Assembly (NCBI GenBank): GCA_019634415.1
Contig: JAHQVJ010000031.1
Location: 1-64,000, forward strand
DNA length: 64,000 nucleotides
Direction: 5' to 3'
Source: Myxococcales bacterium
GTDB taxonomy: Bacteria > Myxococcota_A > UBA796 > GCA-2862545
Below, piece by piece: positions 15,875 to 24,509 of this stretch. Position 1 is the first letter of the stretch. The number at the start of each line of letters is the position of its first letter. The notes under the pieces were generated by a model. It did no database searches. It saw only the letters and a program-made list of their open reading frames with translations, and was not told the DNA's origin. The position numbers and the translations under genes were made by a program.

Positions 15875-18432
15875 CGCTCACCGTTCCGGAGCTGTCGCTG
15901 GTGCTGCTGGTGGGTGCGTCGGGTGCGGGCAAGTCCACCTTCGGAGCCCGGCACTTCCTGCCCACGGAGGTGCTGTCGAGCGACCACTACCGCGGGGTGG
16001 TGGCCAACGACGAGTCGGATCAGTCGGCCAGCTCCGATGCCTTCGAGGTCCTGGAGTTCATCGCGGCCAAGCGATTGGCGCGCGGCTTGCTCACCGTGAT
16101 CGACGCCACCAACACCGATCCGGCCTACCGCAAGCGGTGGGTGCAGCTGGCGCGTCGCTACCACGTGCTGCCCGTGGCCATCGTGCTCGACGTGCCCGCC
16201 AAGGTGTGTGCCGCACGCAACGTCGACCGGCCCGATCGCACCTTCGCTTCCCACGTGGTGCGCCGGCAGACGTCGCAGCTCAAGCGATCCATGGGCTCGC
16301 TGCGGCGCGAGGGCTTTCGCTACGTGCACGTGCTGCGCGGGGAGCAGGCCATCGACGACGCGGTGATCGAGCGGCCGCGGCCGTGGACGGATCGGCGTGA
16401 CGATCACGGCCCCTTCGACATCATCGGCGACGTGCACGGCTGCTTCGCGGAGCTGTCGGAGCTGCTCGCTGCCCTCGGCTACACGGTGCAGTCCCAGGGC
16501 GAGGCGCCCGAGCACCGCTACCAGGTGACCGCCCCCGAGGGCCGCCGCGCGCTGTTCCTGGGCGATCTCGTGGACCGTGGACCGGCGTCGAACGAGGTGC
16601 TGCGCCTGGCCATGGACATGGTGGACGACGGCGTGGCGGTGGCGGTTCCCGGCAACCACGAGGTGAAGCTGCTCAAGCACCTGCAGGGCCGCAAGGTCAA
16701 GCTCACCCACGGTCTCGATTTCACGGTGGCCCAGCTGGCGGAGGAGACGGAGGCCTTCCGCACGCGGGTGGAGCGCTTCGTCGATGGGCTCGTCAGCCAC
16801 TTCGTGCTCGACGGCGGAAAGCTCGTGGTGGCCCATGCCGGCATGCGCGAGGAGCTGGCCGGCCGCGCCTCGGGCAAGGTGCGCCAGTTCGCGCTGTATG
16901 GCGAGACCACCGGCGAGACCGACAGCTTCGGCCTGCCCGTGCGCTTCCCGTGGGCGCGGGAGTACCGAGGATCGGCCTCGGTGGTCTATGGGCACGTGCC
17001 CACGCCTCAGGCCACCTGGATCAACAACACGATCTGCATCGACACGGGCTGCGTGTTCGGGGGGGAGCTCACCGCGCTGCGCTGGCCCGAGCGGGAGCTG
17101 GTGAGCGTGGCCGCGGCACAGACCTATTGCGAGCCCGTGCGTCCGCTGGATGCCGTGCTGGCCGAGGTGTCGGAGGCCCCCGACGTGCTGCGCCTCGACG
17201 AGCTCATCGGCGGGGGCGTGGTGGAGACGCGCTACCACCAGACGGTGCGGATCCATCCCGATCACGCGGTGTCGGCGCTGGAGGTGCTGTCGCGCTTCGC
17301 GGTGGATCCGCGGTGGCTGGTGACGCTGCCGCCCACCATGTCGCCCTCGGCCACCTCGTCGCTGCCCGAGCTGCTGGAGCATCCGGCCGAGGCGTTTGCC
17401 TACTTCCGCAAGCAGGGGATCGCGCAGGTCGTGTGCCAGGAGAAGCACATGGGCTCGCGGGCGGTGGTGGTGGTGGGGCGCGATCCCGAGGCGGTGGCGC
17501 GCCGGTTCGGCTTCAGCCCCGAGGAGGTGCCCCATGCCGGCATCGTGCTCACCCGGCGAGGGCGCCGCTTCTTCGACGACGCACCGCTGGAGGCGGCGTT
17601 CCTCGAGCGCGTGCGGAAGGCACTGACCCAGGGGGGCGTGTTCGACACGCTCGAGTCCGACTGGGTGATCTTGGACGCCGAGCTGATGCCTTGGTCGGCG
17701 AAGGCTCGGGCGCTGCTGGAGGCCCAGTACGCACCCGTCGGGCGAGCGGCCAAGGCCACGCTGGGGGCGTCCGTGGCGGTGCTCGAGCAGGCGCAGGCGG
17801 CGGGGGCGGAGGTGGCGCCGCTGCTGCAGCGCAGCCGGCAGCGACTGGCGGCCGCCGAAGGGTACGTGACGGCCTATCGACGCTACTGCTGGGCCACCGA
17901 GGGCGTGGACGGGCTGAAGCTGGCCCCCTTCCACGTGCTCGCGAGCGAGGGCGCGGTGCACGCCGACAAGCCCCATCGCTGGCACCTCGACACCCTGGCG
18001 GCCGCCAGTGCGACGGATCCGGAGTGGCTGGTGGCGACGGCGCATCGTTTCGTGGCCCTCGACGACGACGACGCGGTGGCGCAGGCGACGTCTTGGTGGG
18101 AGGCGCTCACCGAGGGCGGTGGCGAGGGCATGGTCGTGAAGCCGGCGACCTTCGTGGCGTGGCGCGGTCGGCGGCTGGTGCAGCCGGCGCTGAAGTGCCG
18201 AGGTCGGGAGTACCTTCGGATCGTGTATGGGCCCGAGTACACACGACCCGAGCTGCTGTCGCGCCTGAAGGAGCGAGGCCTCGGGCGCAAGCGGTCGCTG
18301 GCGGCTCGCGAGTTCGTGCTGGGACTGGAGGCGCTGCACCGATTCGTGGAGGGCCGTGGCTTGCACGCCGTGCACTCCTGTGTGTTCGCCATCCTCGCCC
18401 TGGAGAGCGAGCCGGTGGATCCCAGGCTCTGA
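15871..18432 (+). CDS. pnkp: Bacterial Pnkp: polynucleotide kinase-phosphatase-ligase
   Basis: 853 residues in three modules, close in size to the Clostridium thermocellum enzyme. Kinase: P-loop G-A-S-G-A-G-K-S-T at residues 15-23. Phosphatase: metallophosphoesterase motifs G-D-V-H-G near 186, G-D-L-V-D-R-G near 230 and G-N-H-E near 261. Adenylyltransferase/ligase: E-K-H-M-G-S-R with the nucleotidyl-acceptor lysine at about residue 525 and E-G-M-V-V-K-P near 755. The family heals 2',3'-cyclic-phosphate/5'-OH RNA breaks and, with Hen1, methylates and seals them. All catalytic motifs are intact, so the cassette looks functional. It ends five bases before the convergent SRPBCC gene. Confidence 0.95.
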   Translation: MTLTVPELSLVLLVGASGAGKSTFGARHFLPTEVLSSDHYRGVVANDESDQSASSDAFEVLEFIAAKRLARGLLTVIDATNTDPAYRKRWVQLARRYHVLPVAIVLDVPAKVCAARNVDRPDRTFASHVVRRQTSQLKRSMGSLRREGFRYVHVLRGEQAIDDAVIERPRPWTDRRDDHGPFDIIGDVHGCFAELSELLAALGYTVQSQGEAPEHRYQVTAPEGRRALFLGDLVDRGPASNEVLRLAMDMVDDGVAVAVPGNHEVKLLKHLQGRKVKLTHGLDFTVAQLAEETEAFRTRVERFVDGLVSHFVLDGGKLVVAHAGMREELAGRASGKVRQFALYGETTGETDSFGLPVRFPWAREYRGSASVVYGHVPTPQATWINNTICIDTGCVFGGELTALRWPERELVSVAAAQTYCEPVRPLDAVLAEVSEAPDVLRLDELIGGGVVETRYHQTVRIHPDHAVSALEVLSRFAVDPRWLVTLPPTMSPSATSSLPELLEHPAEAFAYFRKQGIAQVVCQEKHMGSRAVVVVGRDPEAVARRFGFSPEEVPHAGIVLTRRGRRFFDDAPLEAAFLERVRKALTQGGVFDTLESDWVILDAELMPWSAKARALLEAQYAPVGRAAKATLGASVAVLEQAQAAGAEVAPLLQRSRQRLAAAEGYVTAYRRYCWATEGVDGLKLAPFHVLASEGAVHADKPHRWHLDTLAAASATDPEWLVATAHRFVALDDDDAVAQATSWWEALTEGGGEGMVVKPATFVAWRGRRLVQPALKCRGREYLRIVYGPEYTRPELLSRLKERGLGRKRSLAAREFVLGLEALHRFVEGRGLHAVHSCVFAILALESEPVDPRL

Positions 18433-18437
18433 GCGGA

Positions 18438-18905
18438 TCAGGCCGCCGCGGGCCCCACCACGTCGCCAGAGCGCAGGTGCTCGTCGAGGCCCTCCAGGAT
18501 CTGGCTCACCACCTTGCGAAACTGGCGTCGCATCATCAGGGCATCCAGGACCGAGCCGACGATGCCGAACTTCGGCGTGTAGTCCATGGTCATGCTGACC
18601 ACGCTTCCCTCGGCGGAGGGCCGCACGGCCAGCGAGGCGTGCGCCTGCTTCAGGGGCATGGAGCCGCGCACGATCTCGATGTCGACGCGCTCGCCCTCCT
18701 GCCAGCCCACCACGCGCTCGTCGATGTGGTTGCCGTCGTGGAAGTGACAGGTGCGGGAGGCACCCAGGCCCGTGGCGTGGCTCGAGGTCAGCGGCGATCG
18801 GGCCACGAGGGGGTGGAAGCGGTAGATCCCGCCGATGTCGGACAGCGCCTCCCAGACGCGGTCGGCGCCGTGGGACATGGGGCGCTCGATGTGGACGGTG
18901 GACAT
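18438..18905 (-). CDS. SRPBCC-family (START-like) protein
   Basis: 155 residues. The pattern S-T-V-H-I-E-R-P-M-S-H-G-A-D-R-V-W-E-A-L-S-D at the N-terminus, the central G-A-S-R-T-C-H-F-H-D-G and the long C-terminal helix are those of the polyketide-cyclase/SRPBCC fold, which encloses a hydrophobic ligand. No ligand can be predicted. Start at 18905 is supported by AAGGAGAAC just upstream. It is divergent from the LysR regulator gene with 86 bases between the two starts, the usual arrangement for a LysR-controlled target. Confidence 0.75.
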   Translation of the reverse strand: MSTVHIERPMSHGADRVWEALSDIGGIYRFHPLVARSPLTSSHATGLGASRTCHFHDGNHIDERVVGWQEGERVDIEIVRGSMPLKQAHASLAVRPSAEGSVVSMTMDYTPKFGIVGSVLDALMMRRQFRKVVSQILEGLDEHLRSGDVVGPAAA

Positions 18906-18972
18906 CTCGTTCTCCTTGTGTCGAGTCCGTACCGTGCATGAGCGCCCAGGCACTCGGCCCCGTTGCACATCG

Positions 18973-18992
18973 TGTGTGCGATGATGCACACA
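18973..18992. promoter_or_regulatory. Inverted repeat in the SRPBCC/LysR divergent region
   Basis: TGTGTGC-GATGAT-GCACACA is a perfect 7-bp inverted repeat with a 6-base spacer. Its last base is the first base of the LysR ATG. A related TGCACATCG half lies just before it. The position fits an autoregulatory LysR-type operator overlapping the gene start, but binding is inferred only from symmetry and location. Confidence 0.4.
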
Positions 18993-19894
18993 TGTCCTGG
19001 GACGACCTTCGTACCGTGCTCGCCGTGGCCCGCGCGGGCACCTTGGTGGGGGCGGCCACTGCCCTCGAGGTGAACCACACCACGGTCTCGCGGCGGCTGG
19101 CCGCCTTCGAGTCGCAGCTGGGCGTGCGCCTGTTCGATCGCACCGGCCAGGGGCTCGTACCCACCGCGTCGGGGGAGGAGCTGCTGGTGGCGGCGCGGCG
19201 AATGGAGGAGGAGGTGTTGCGGGCTCAGGCCCGTGTGCTCGGGCGTGACGCGCAGCTGCGGGGACGCGTGCGGCTGACCACCATCGATCTGTATGCCGTG
19301 CGCTATGCCGCGCTGTTCACGGCATTCTCGCAGCAGTATCCGGAGGTGGATCTCGAGATCAGCACCGATGCACGCATGGCGAACCTGGGGCGGCGGGAGG
19401 CCGACGTGGCCCTTCGGTCCACCAACCGACCCGACGAGCACCTCGTGGGGCGGAAGGTGGGCACGCTTCAATACGCGGTGTACGGCGCGCGGTCGCTCGT
19501 CGAGGCGGTGGGGCAGGATGCACCGCTGCAGGACTACCCGTGGATCAGCTGGGATCCGCGACTCGACGCCACGCTGACGATGCAGTGGATGGCGCGCAAC
19601 ATGCCCCGTGCTCGCATCGCGGCCTACCTCGACACGGCCACGGTGTTCCTCGAGATGGTGCGGCGCGGGATCGGGATCGCACATCTGCAGGTGGTCGATG
19701 GGGAGGCGGATCCGGAGCTGGTGCGGCTTCGTGGCCGGGAGCCGGGCTTCGGCATGGACCTGTGGCTGCTGGTGCATCCCGACATGCGGCACACGGCACG
19801 GATCCGCGCCTTCACGGCGATGGTGGGGGAGGCGCTGGCCAAGCAGGCCGACGCGGTGGAGGGCACGGATCTGCCCTGGGCTACGGACCCGTAG
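18992..19894 (+). CDS. LysR-type transcriptional regulator
   Basis: 300 residues. The N-terminal winged helix-turn-helix is clear (S-W-D-D-L-R-T-V-L-A-V-A-R-A-G-T-L, then A-A-T-A-L-E-V-N-H-T-T-V-S-R-R-L-A), followed by the linker helix and a periplasmic-binding-protein-like effector domain. The first residues M-S-W-D-D-L are typical for a group of LysR proteins, so ATG 18992 is preferred although no Shine-Dalgarno precedes it; the mRNA may be leaderless. The divergent SRPBCC gene is the likely target. The gene ends three bases before the convergent TPR/PEGA gene. Confidence 0.88.
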   Translation: MSWDDLRTVLAVARAGTLVGAATALEVNHTTVSRRLAAFESQLGVRLFDRTGQGLVPTASGEELLVAARRMEEEVLRAQARVLGRDAQLRGRVRLTTIDLYAVRYAALFTAFSQQYPEVDLEISTDARMANLGRREADVALRSTNRPDEHLVGRKVGTLQYAVYGARSLVEAVGQDAPLQDYPWISWDPRLDATLTMQWMARNMPRARIAAYLDTATVFLEMVRRGIGIAHLQVVDGEADPELVRLRGREPGFGMDLWLLVHPDMRHTARIRAFTAMVGEALAKQADAVEGTDLPWATDP

Positions 19895-19897
19895 TCC

Positions 19898-20941
19898 TCA
19901 GAAGCGCAGCAGCGCGCCCAGCTCCTCGCAGTCTCCGCGCACGCAGCGGAAGGCGGCTCCGGCCACGTTGTCGCCCGCCCCGAGCTCGGCGAGCACCGCC
20001 ACCACGTCCGCCCGGCGTCGACGGGGCAGCTCCTGCAGCGCGTCGGCCACGGCCGCCCCGTTGGTGATCTCACACCGGTTCAGCACCCAGGCGTTCAGCA
20101 GGCCCGCCTGATCGAGGAACAGCTGCTTCTTGTCGCGACTCAAGGCCACTCGGCTCGAGCGCTGGGCGCGAACGTCCTCCACCACCACGTTGAGCGCGAA
20201 GTCGGTGTCGCCCTGAGCGGCGAGGGACGAGCCGGGGACCGGGCCGGGCATGCGCGCCAGCGGCTCCCGCCAGGCCGACACGTTGCTCAGGCGATCCGGG
20301 AGCACGTCGCAGAACTGTGGGCGCACCGACAGGATCACCTCACCGTCGAGCTCCACGTCCGAGCGCACCCAGACGGCCTCGAGGGCGGAGGCGCGCCGAT
20401 CCGCCTCCTCGCGCTCCAGCGTGGCGTTGACCTCGAACAGCCCGTTGGCCGTGAACATCTGCGTGACGGTGGCGGGGCTGTGGCCCTGCAGCTCCAGCAC
20501 GAGGGTGTGCTTGCCGGGGAGCAGCGGCAGCGTGTTGGGCGCGACGCCGCGCACACCGAGATCTCGACGCCCCACGTAGACGGTGGCGCCAGGCGGTGTG
20601 GAGCGCACCTGCACTCGGGCCACTTGAGGCTCGAGGCGCGCCATGGCCTGCAGCGCGGGGGCCTGCATCTGCGGGTCGTCTTCGCCCTTCAGCGACACGT
20701 CGTAGTAGCGCCAGGCCTGATCGGGTCTGCCGAGCTCGTCGTAGCAGCGCGCGAGGTTGAAGGCGGTGTTGCGGTTGGGCGCGAGCCGGTGCGACAGGAG
20801 CAGGTGCTCGATGGCAAGCTCCAGTGCTCCCGCTCGGTAGGCCTGGACCCCTCGCTGAAAGTGCAGCTCGGACTCTTCGGCGACGTCGACGGACGGCGCC
20901 GGGTCGACGGCCCACGCGAGCGAGGCAAGCAAGCCGATCAC
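19898..20941 (-). CDS. Exported TPR and PEGA-domain protein
   Basis: 347 residues with a short signal peptide (L-L-A-S-L-A-W-A). Residues about 20-90 form TPR helices (H-F-Q-R-G-V-Q-A-Y-R-A-G-A-L-E-L-A-I-E). A PEGA domain follows (R-S-T-P-P-G-A-T-V-Y-V-G near residue 120, ending H-T-L-V-L-E-L-Q-G). The C-terminal 150 residues are unrecognised. The GTG start overlaps the pseudokinase stop by one base (TAGTG), so the two are coupled, suggesting a cell-envelope partner of that membrane-anchored protein. Confidence 0.72.
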   Translation of the reverse strand: MIGLLASLAWAVDPAPSVDVAEESELHFQRGVQAYRAGALELAIEHLLLSHRLAPNRNTAFNLARCYDELGRPDQAWRYYDVSLKGEDDPQMQAPALQAMARLEPQVARVQVRSTPPGATVYVGRRDLGVRGVAPNTLPLLPGKHTLVLELQGHSPATVTQMFTANGLFEVNATLEREEADRRASALEAVWVRSDVELDGEVILSVRPQFCDVLPDRLSNVSAWREPLARMPGPVPGSSLAAQGDTDFALNVVVEDVRAQRSSRVALSRDKKQLFLDQAGLLNAWVLNRCEITNGAAVADALQELPRRRRADVVAVLAELGAGDNVAGAAFRCVRGDCEELGALLRF

Positions 20942-22815
20942 TACGAGCCTTCGGCCTCGGGCACACCGCGCGAGTCGCGGATGGGGAGCGGATCACCGTC
21001 GCCGTTGGTGGCGGGTGCTGGGCGAGGCGGAGGGGCCGGCACGGGAGCGGGGGCGGGAGCCGGCCGCGCGGGCGGGGCAGGCTTCGGCTTCGGTGCTTCC
21101 TTGACGAACTTCATGGCCGAGGAGGGAGCTGGCTCGGGTGCCGCTGGGGGAGCCTTCGCGGCCGTGGGGCGAGGGCGAGGTGCCACGGGCCGGACCGGTA
21201 CTGGCGCGGGCGGTGCTTCCTCGGCGGTGCCCTCCGCCGGATCCTCGGGCGTGGCTTCGGTGCTGGGGATCAGCGTGACCGTGTGCTGCACGTCTCGTGC
21301 AGACCAAGGCTGCATGAGCTGCGTGGGCTGGAATCCCTCACGCTGCACCACGAAGTGTCGCGGCGGATCGGCTGGACCACCGACCATGGGAATGCGCAGC
21401 GGGGTGCGGCCGAGGTTCTTCCCGTCCTCCATCACGATGGCGCCGGGCTGGGCCGTGGAGATCACGATCCAGGCGCGCTCGGGAGTGGCCACCCCTGCGG
21501 CCGAAGGTGCGGGAGCGGCCGCTGTGGTGGGGGCCGGGGCCACGACCGTGCGCCCTGGCGGGTTCAGGAACGCCGCGGCCAGGGTCATGCCGCCGAGCAT
21601 CAGGAGGCCCGCGATGGCGGCCAAGGCGGCCACCGTCCAGAAGCGGCTGCGCCGGGCCGGGGTGGGGGTCCACTCCACCTCGGGGGCCGGTGGTGGCGTG
21701 GGGGAGCGCACCGCAGGTGCGCTCTGGGGGGCCGTGTGGGCCAGCGTGGGGACCACGGAGCGTACGTGTGGGGGCAGGCCTGGCTGCTCGACGCCTCGAT
21801 GCACCGAGCGAGGCTCGTTGAACAGGATGCTGTCGTAGTCGCGCTTCCGACTGCTGGCCGTCCGAGCCACGTCGGGAGGCGGCGGCGGCGGTGGCGGCGA
21901 GGCCGCAGGGGGGCCTGCCATGTCGAAGGAGCTCTCCGACAGCGAGTCGGGGCCCAGGCGCTGCTCCACGTCCACCAGCACACCCAGCAGCTCGCTCAAG
22001 GGCGGCCGCTGCGAGAAGTCGCGCCGTAGGCTGCGGGTGAGGATCGACTCCAGATCCGCCGGCACGAAGGGCGGCAGCGCCGGCAGACGATCCCGGGGCT
22101 CGAGCCCGGGCAGGGGACCCATCCGGCGCGCCAAGAAGGGAGGCTGGCCGACGAGCATGCGGTACAGCAGGGCCGCGAGAGCGTACACGTCGGTGGAGGC
22201 CTCGAGGGTGCGGTCCGCGTTTGCTCGCAGCGCCTCGGGAGCCACCTCGGCGAGGGAGCGCGTGCTGCCCCGCCCGGCATCCATTCCCGCACCCTCGATG
22301 CGGGAGGCGAGTCCGCCCCAACCGAGCCGCACCAGGTCGTTGCCGCCCATCAGGGCCACGTTCGCCGGGTCGAGGTCGCCGTGGACCAAGCCCGCACGGT
22401 GGACCTCCGTGAGGGCGTGCCCGAGCTGCAGCGCGATGTGCATCGCCGCGTTGGGCGCCAGGATGGGCTGCGCCTTCAGGCGGTCCGCCAGGGCGTCGCC
22501 CGGAGTGACTTCCTGGATCCAGAAGCAGGTGAGCTCGCCAGAGGCGCGCCCCACGTCCTGCACCCGGACCAGGTTGCCGTGGCGCAAGGCGCCCCAGGCC
22601 TCGGCGTCGGTCTTGAGGTGGTCGAGGAAGCGCGGAAGCGGTTCGCTGCCGCGGTATCTCCAGACGGCCAGCTCCACGTTGGTCGCACCCATCCCTTGAT
22701 GGAGGTGCACGTCGCCTCGGATCGCGAAGCGGTTGCCCACCATCCACGGGCCGAGCTGTCGCCCGTTGTGCACGGGCGAGGGAGCGGCGGACTGGACTGG
22801 CTCTGCCATCGTCAC
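20941..22815 (-). CDS. Membrane-anchored Ser/Thr pseudokinase with extracytoplasmic PEGA domain
   Basis: 624 residues: protein-kinase fold (1-300), Pro-rich linker (315-400), one transmembrane helix (about 405-427), then a PEGA-like domain (G-A-I-V-M-E-D-G-K-N-L-G-R-T-P-L-R-I) and a Pro/Ala-rich tail. Kinase motifs are broken. The glycine loop is missing, no VAIK lysine is visible, the catalytic loop reads H-G-D-L-D-P-A-N so Arg and Lys are lost although Asp remains, and the DFG position reads L-G-W-G. A signalling scaffold or ligand sensor is more likely than an active kinase. It is co-transcribed with the TPR/PEGA gene immediately downstream. Confidence 0.8.
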   Translation of the reverse strand: MTMAEPVQSAAPSPVHNGRQLGPWMVGNRFAIRGDVHLHQGMGATNVELAVWRYRGSEPLPRFLDHLKTDAEAWGALRHGNLVRVQDVGRASGELTCFWIQEVTPGDALADRLKAQPILAPNAAMHIALQLGHALTEVHRAGLVHGDLDPANVALMGGNDLVRLGWGGLASRIEGAGMDAGRGSTRSLAEVAPEALRANADRTLEASTDVYALAALLYRMLVGQPPFLARRMGPLPGLEPRDRLPALPPFVPADLESILTRSLRRDFSQRPPLSELLGVLVDVEQRLGPDSLSESSFDMAGPPAASPPPPPPPPDVARTASSRKRDYDSILFNEPRSVHRGVEQPGLPPHVRSVVPTLAHTAPQSAPAVRSPTPPPAPEVEWTPTPARRSRFWTVAALAAIAGLLMLGGMTLAAAFLNPPGRTVVAPAPTTAAAPAPSAAGVATPERAWIVISTAQPGAIVMEDGKNLGRTPLRIPMVGGPADPPRHFVVQREGFQPTQLMQPWSARDVQHTVTLIPSTEATPEDPAEGTAEEAPPAPVPVRPVAPRPRPTAAKAPPAAPEPAPSSAMKFVKEAPKPKPAPPARPAPAPAPVPAPPPRPAPATNGDGDPLPIRDSRGVPEAEGS

Positions 22816-23018
22816 GCAGCCAATCTACTCCCCTACTCGCCGAAACGCAGGGACGGTTCGGTTTCACTGAGGAAACGCGCGCGCTAACCCAGTGATGAGG
22901 GAGATCTCACGCGGTATTACATCTCGTGCGGGGGATCGAGTGGCGCGCCTAATGGGGGTTCGCGGTGCGCAGATACGAAGTCCGGTCATAGGAAGGGACC
23001 TCGGCCCTCAGGAGTCAC

Positions 23019-24176
23019 ATGCGCGCGATCCCCTTCACCGTGGACGGCACAGCCGGAGCTGCCCGGGCGACCACGCTGTCGCTCGCGAAGGGTGAGGTCC
23101 GCACGCCCGTGTTCATGCCCGTGGGCACTCAGGGGGCGGTGCGCTCGGTGGCGCCGGAGCTACTGGCGCGCACCGGCAGCCAGATCGTGCTGGCCAACAC
23201 CTACCACCTGGCCCAGCGACCGGGGGAGCGGCTGGTGCAGAAGCACGGTGGGCTGCACTCCTTCATGGGGGTCGATCTGCCCATCCTGACCGACTCGGGC
23301 GGGTTCCAGGTGTTCTCCCTCGACAAGGAGGTCACCGAGGAGGGGGTGACCTTCGCCTACGAGGTCGACGGCAAGCGGACCTTCCTGTCGCCCGAGCGCT
23401 CGATGGAGATCCAGGAGGCGCTCGGTGCAGACATCGCCATGGTGTTCGACGAGTGTGTGGCCTATGGCGTGGACCGCTCCTACATCGAGGCCAGCGTGGA
23501 TCGCACCGCCCGGTGGGAGGCGCGGTGTCGCGACGCCCACACGCGCACCGATCAGTCGCTGTTCGGGATCGTGCAGGGCGGGTTCCACCGGGACCTCCGA
23601 GCGCGCTCGGCCGGGCAGATCACCGATCTGGGCTTCGACGGCTACGCCGTGGGCGGTCTGTCGGTGGGGGAGGGCCACGCCAAGATGGTGAAGGTCTTGG
23701 ACTGGACCACGCCGCTCCTGCCCGAGGATCACCCTCGCTACCTGATGGGGGTGGGGCGGCCCATCGACCTGGTGGAGGCCGTGGCGCGCGGCATCGACAT
23801 GTTCGACTGCGTGATCCAGACCCGCCACGCGCGATCGGGGGTGGCCTGGACCTGGGCAGGTCGCATTCGGCTGTCGGACAAGCGCTACCGCAGCGACATG
23901 TACCCGATCGACACCCGCTGCGAGTGCCCCGTGTGCAACAAGCACACCCGCGCCTACCTCAACCACCTCCTACGGGTAGGAGAGGTGCTGTCGGCCACGC
24001 TCATCTCCGTCCACAACATCGCCTGGTTCCAGCAGTTCATGGCGCAGATGCGGGCGTCGATCCTGGAGGGTCGGTTCGAGGCCTTTCGGGAGGAGGTGAG
24101 GTCGGTCTATCCCCCCGACGCGCCGCAGCATCAGGGCAAGAAGCGTTCCAAAGGCGGTGGTTCGCGCCGGACATGA
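23019..24176 (+). CDS. tgt: tRNA-guanine transglycosylase
   Basis: 385 residues. Exchanges the anticodon guanine of tRNAs with GUN anticodons for preQ1 on the way to queuosine. Key residues are present: the active-site Asp92 in L-T-D-S-G-G-F-Q-V-F-S, the nucleophile Asp260-262 region in G-I-D-M-F-D-C, G-I-V-Q-G-G in the substrate pocket, and the zinc site C-E-C-P-V-C with a downstream His in S-V-H-N-I. The start is supported by a CAGGAG site. infA follows 30 bases after the stop on the same strand. Confidence 0.95.
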   Translation: MRAIPFTVDGTAGAARATTLSLAKGEVRTPVFMPVGTQGAVRSVAPELLARTGSQIVLANTYHLAQRPGERLVQKHGGLHSFMGVDLPILTDSGGFQVFSLDKEVTEEGVTFAYEVDGKRTFLSPERSMEIQEALGADIAMVFDECVAYGVDRSYIEASVDRTARWEARCRDAHTRTDQSLFGIVQGGFHRDLRARSAGQITDLGFDGYAVGGLSVGEGHAKMVKVLDWTTPLLPEDHPRYLMGVGRPIDLVEAVARGIDMFDCVIQTRHARSGVAWTWAGRIRLSDKRYRSDMYPIDTRCECPVCNKHTRAYLNHLLRVGEVLSATLISVHNIAWFQQFMAQMRASILEGRFEAFREEVRSVYPPDAPQHQGKKRSKGGGSRRT

Positions 24177-24206
24177 GCGTTACGGGCCCGGCCGGAGGTG
24201 AAGAGA

Positions 24207-24425
24207 TTGGCGTCGGATGATCTGATCGAAATCGAGGGAATCGTCAAGGAGGTGTTTCCAGGCGGCCATTTCCTCGTCGAGACGGATGCGAACACCGAGG
24301 TGCACGCGCACCTGGCGGGCAAGCTCCGTCGGTACCGGATCCGGGTGGTGCTGGGCGACCGCGTGACGGTGGCCGTGTCGCCGTACGACCTGTCGAAGGG
24401 GCGCATCGTCTTCCGTCACAAGTGA
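24207..24425 (+). CDS. infA: Translation initiation factor IF-1
   Basis: 72 residues from TTG 24207, the exact usual IF-1 length, beginning A-S-D-D-L-I-E-I-E-G and ending S-P-Y-D-L-S-K-G-R-I-V-F-R-H-K, the highly conserved OB-fold C-terminus. IF-1 occupies the ribosomal A site during initiation. A GTG at 24198 is also in frame but lies inside the GGAGG Shine-Dalgarno at 24194-24198, so TTG is the better start. Its position behind tgt and away from ribosomal protein genes is unusual; a second infA elsewhere is possible. Confidence 0.92.
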   Translation: MASDDLIEIEGIVKEVFPGGHFLVETDANTEVHAHLAGKLRRYRIRVVLGDRVTVAVSPYDLSKGRIVFRHK

Positions 24426-24509
24426 GCACGCCGAGCGAGGCCGTCGCCTGCTGGTGACGCCCAGACGACTGTGCGGTGTCCCAGCATCGACGTCCGGTGT
24501 CGCCGGGCG

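Noticed and set aside
15787..19164. Very long minus-strand open frame opposite hen1 and pnkp
   Set aside because: It mirrors the strongly supported plus-strand Hen1/Pnkp genes; its His/Arg/Pro-rich peptide is typical of antisense frames in GC-rich DNA and shows no domain.
22816..23018. RNA gene or riboswitch upstream of tgt
   Set aside because: Only a short GTTTC/GAAAC inverted repeat is seen; nothing resembling a preQ1 riboswitch or tRNA.
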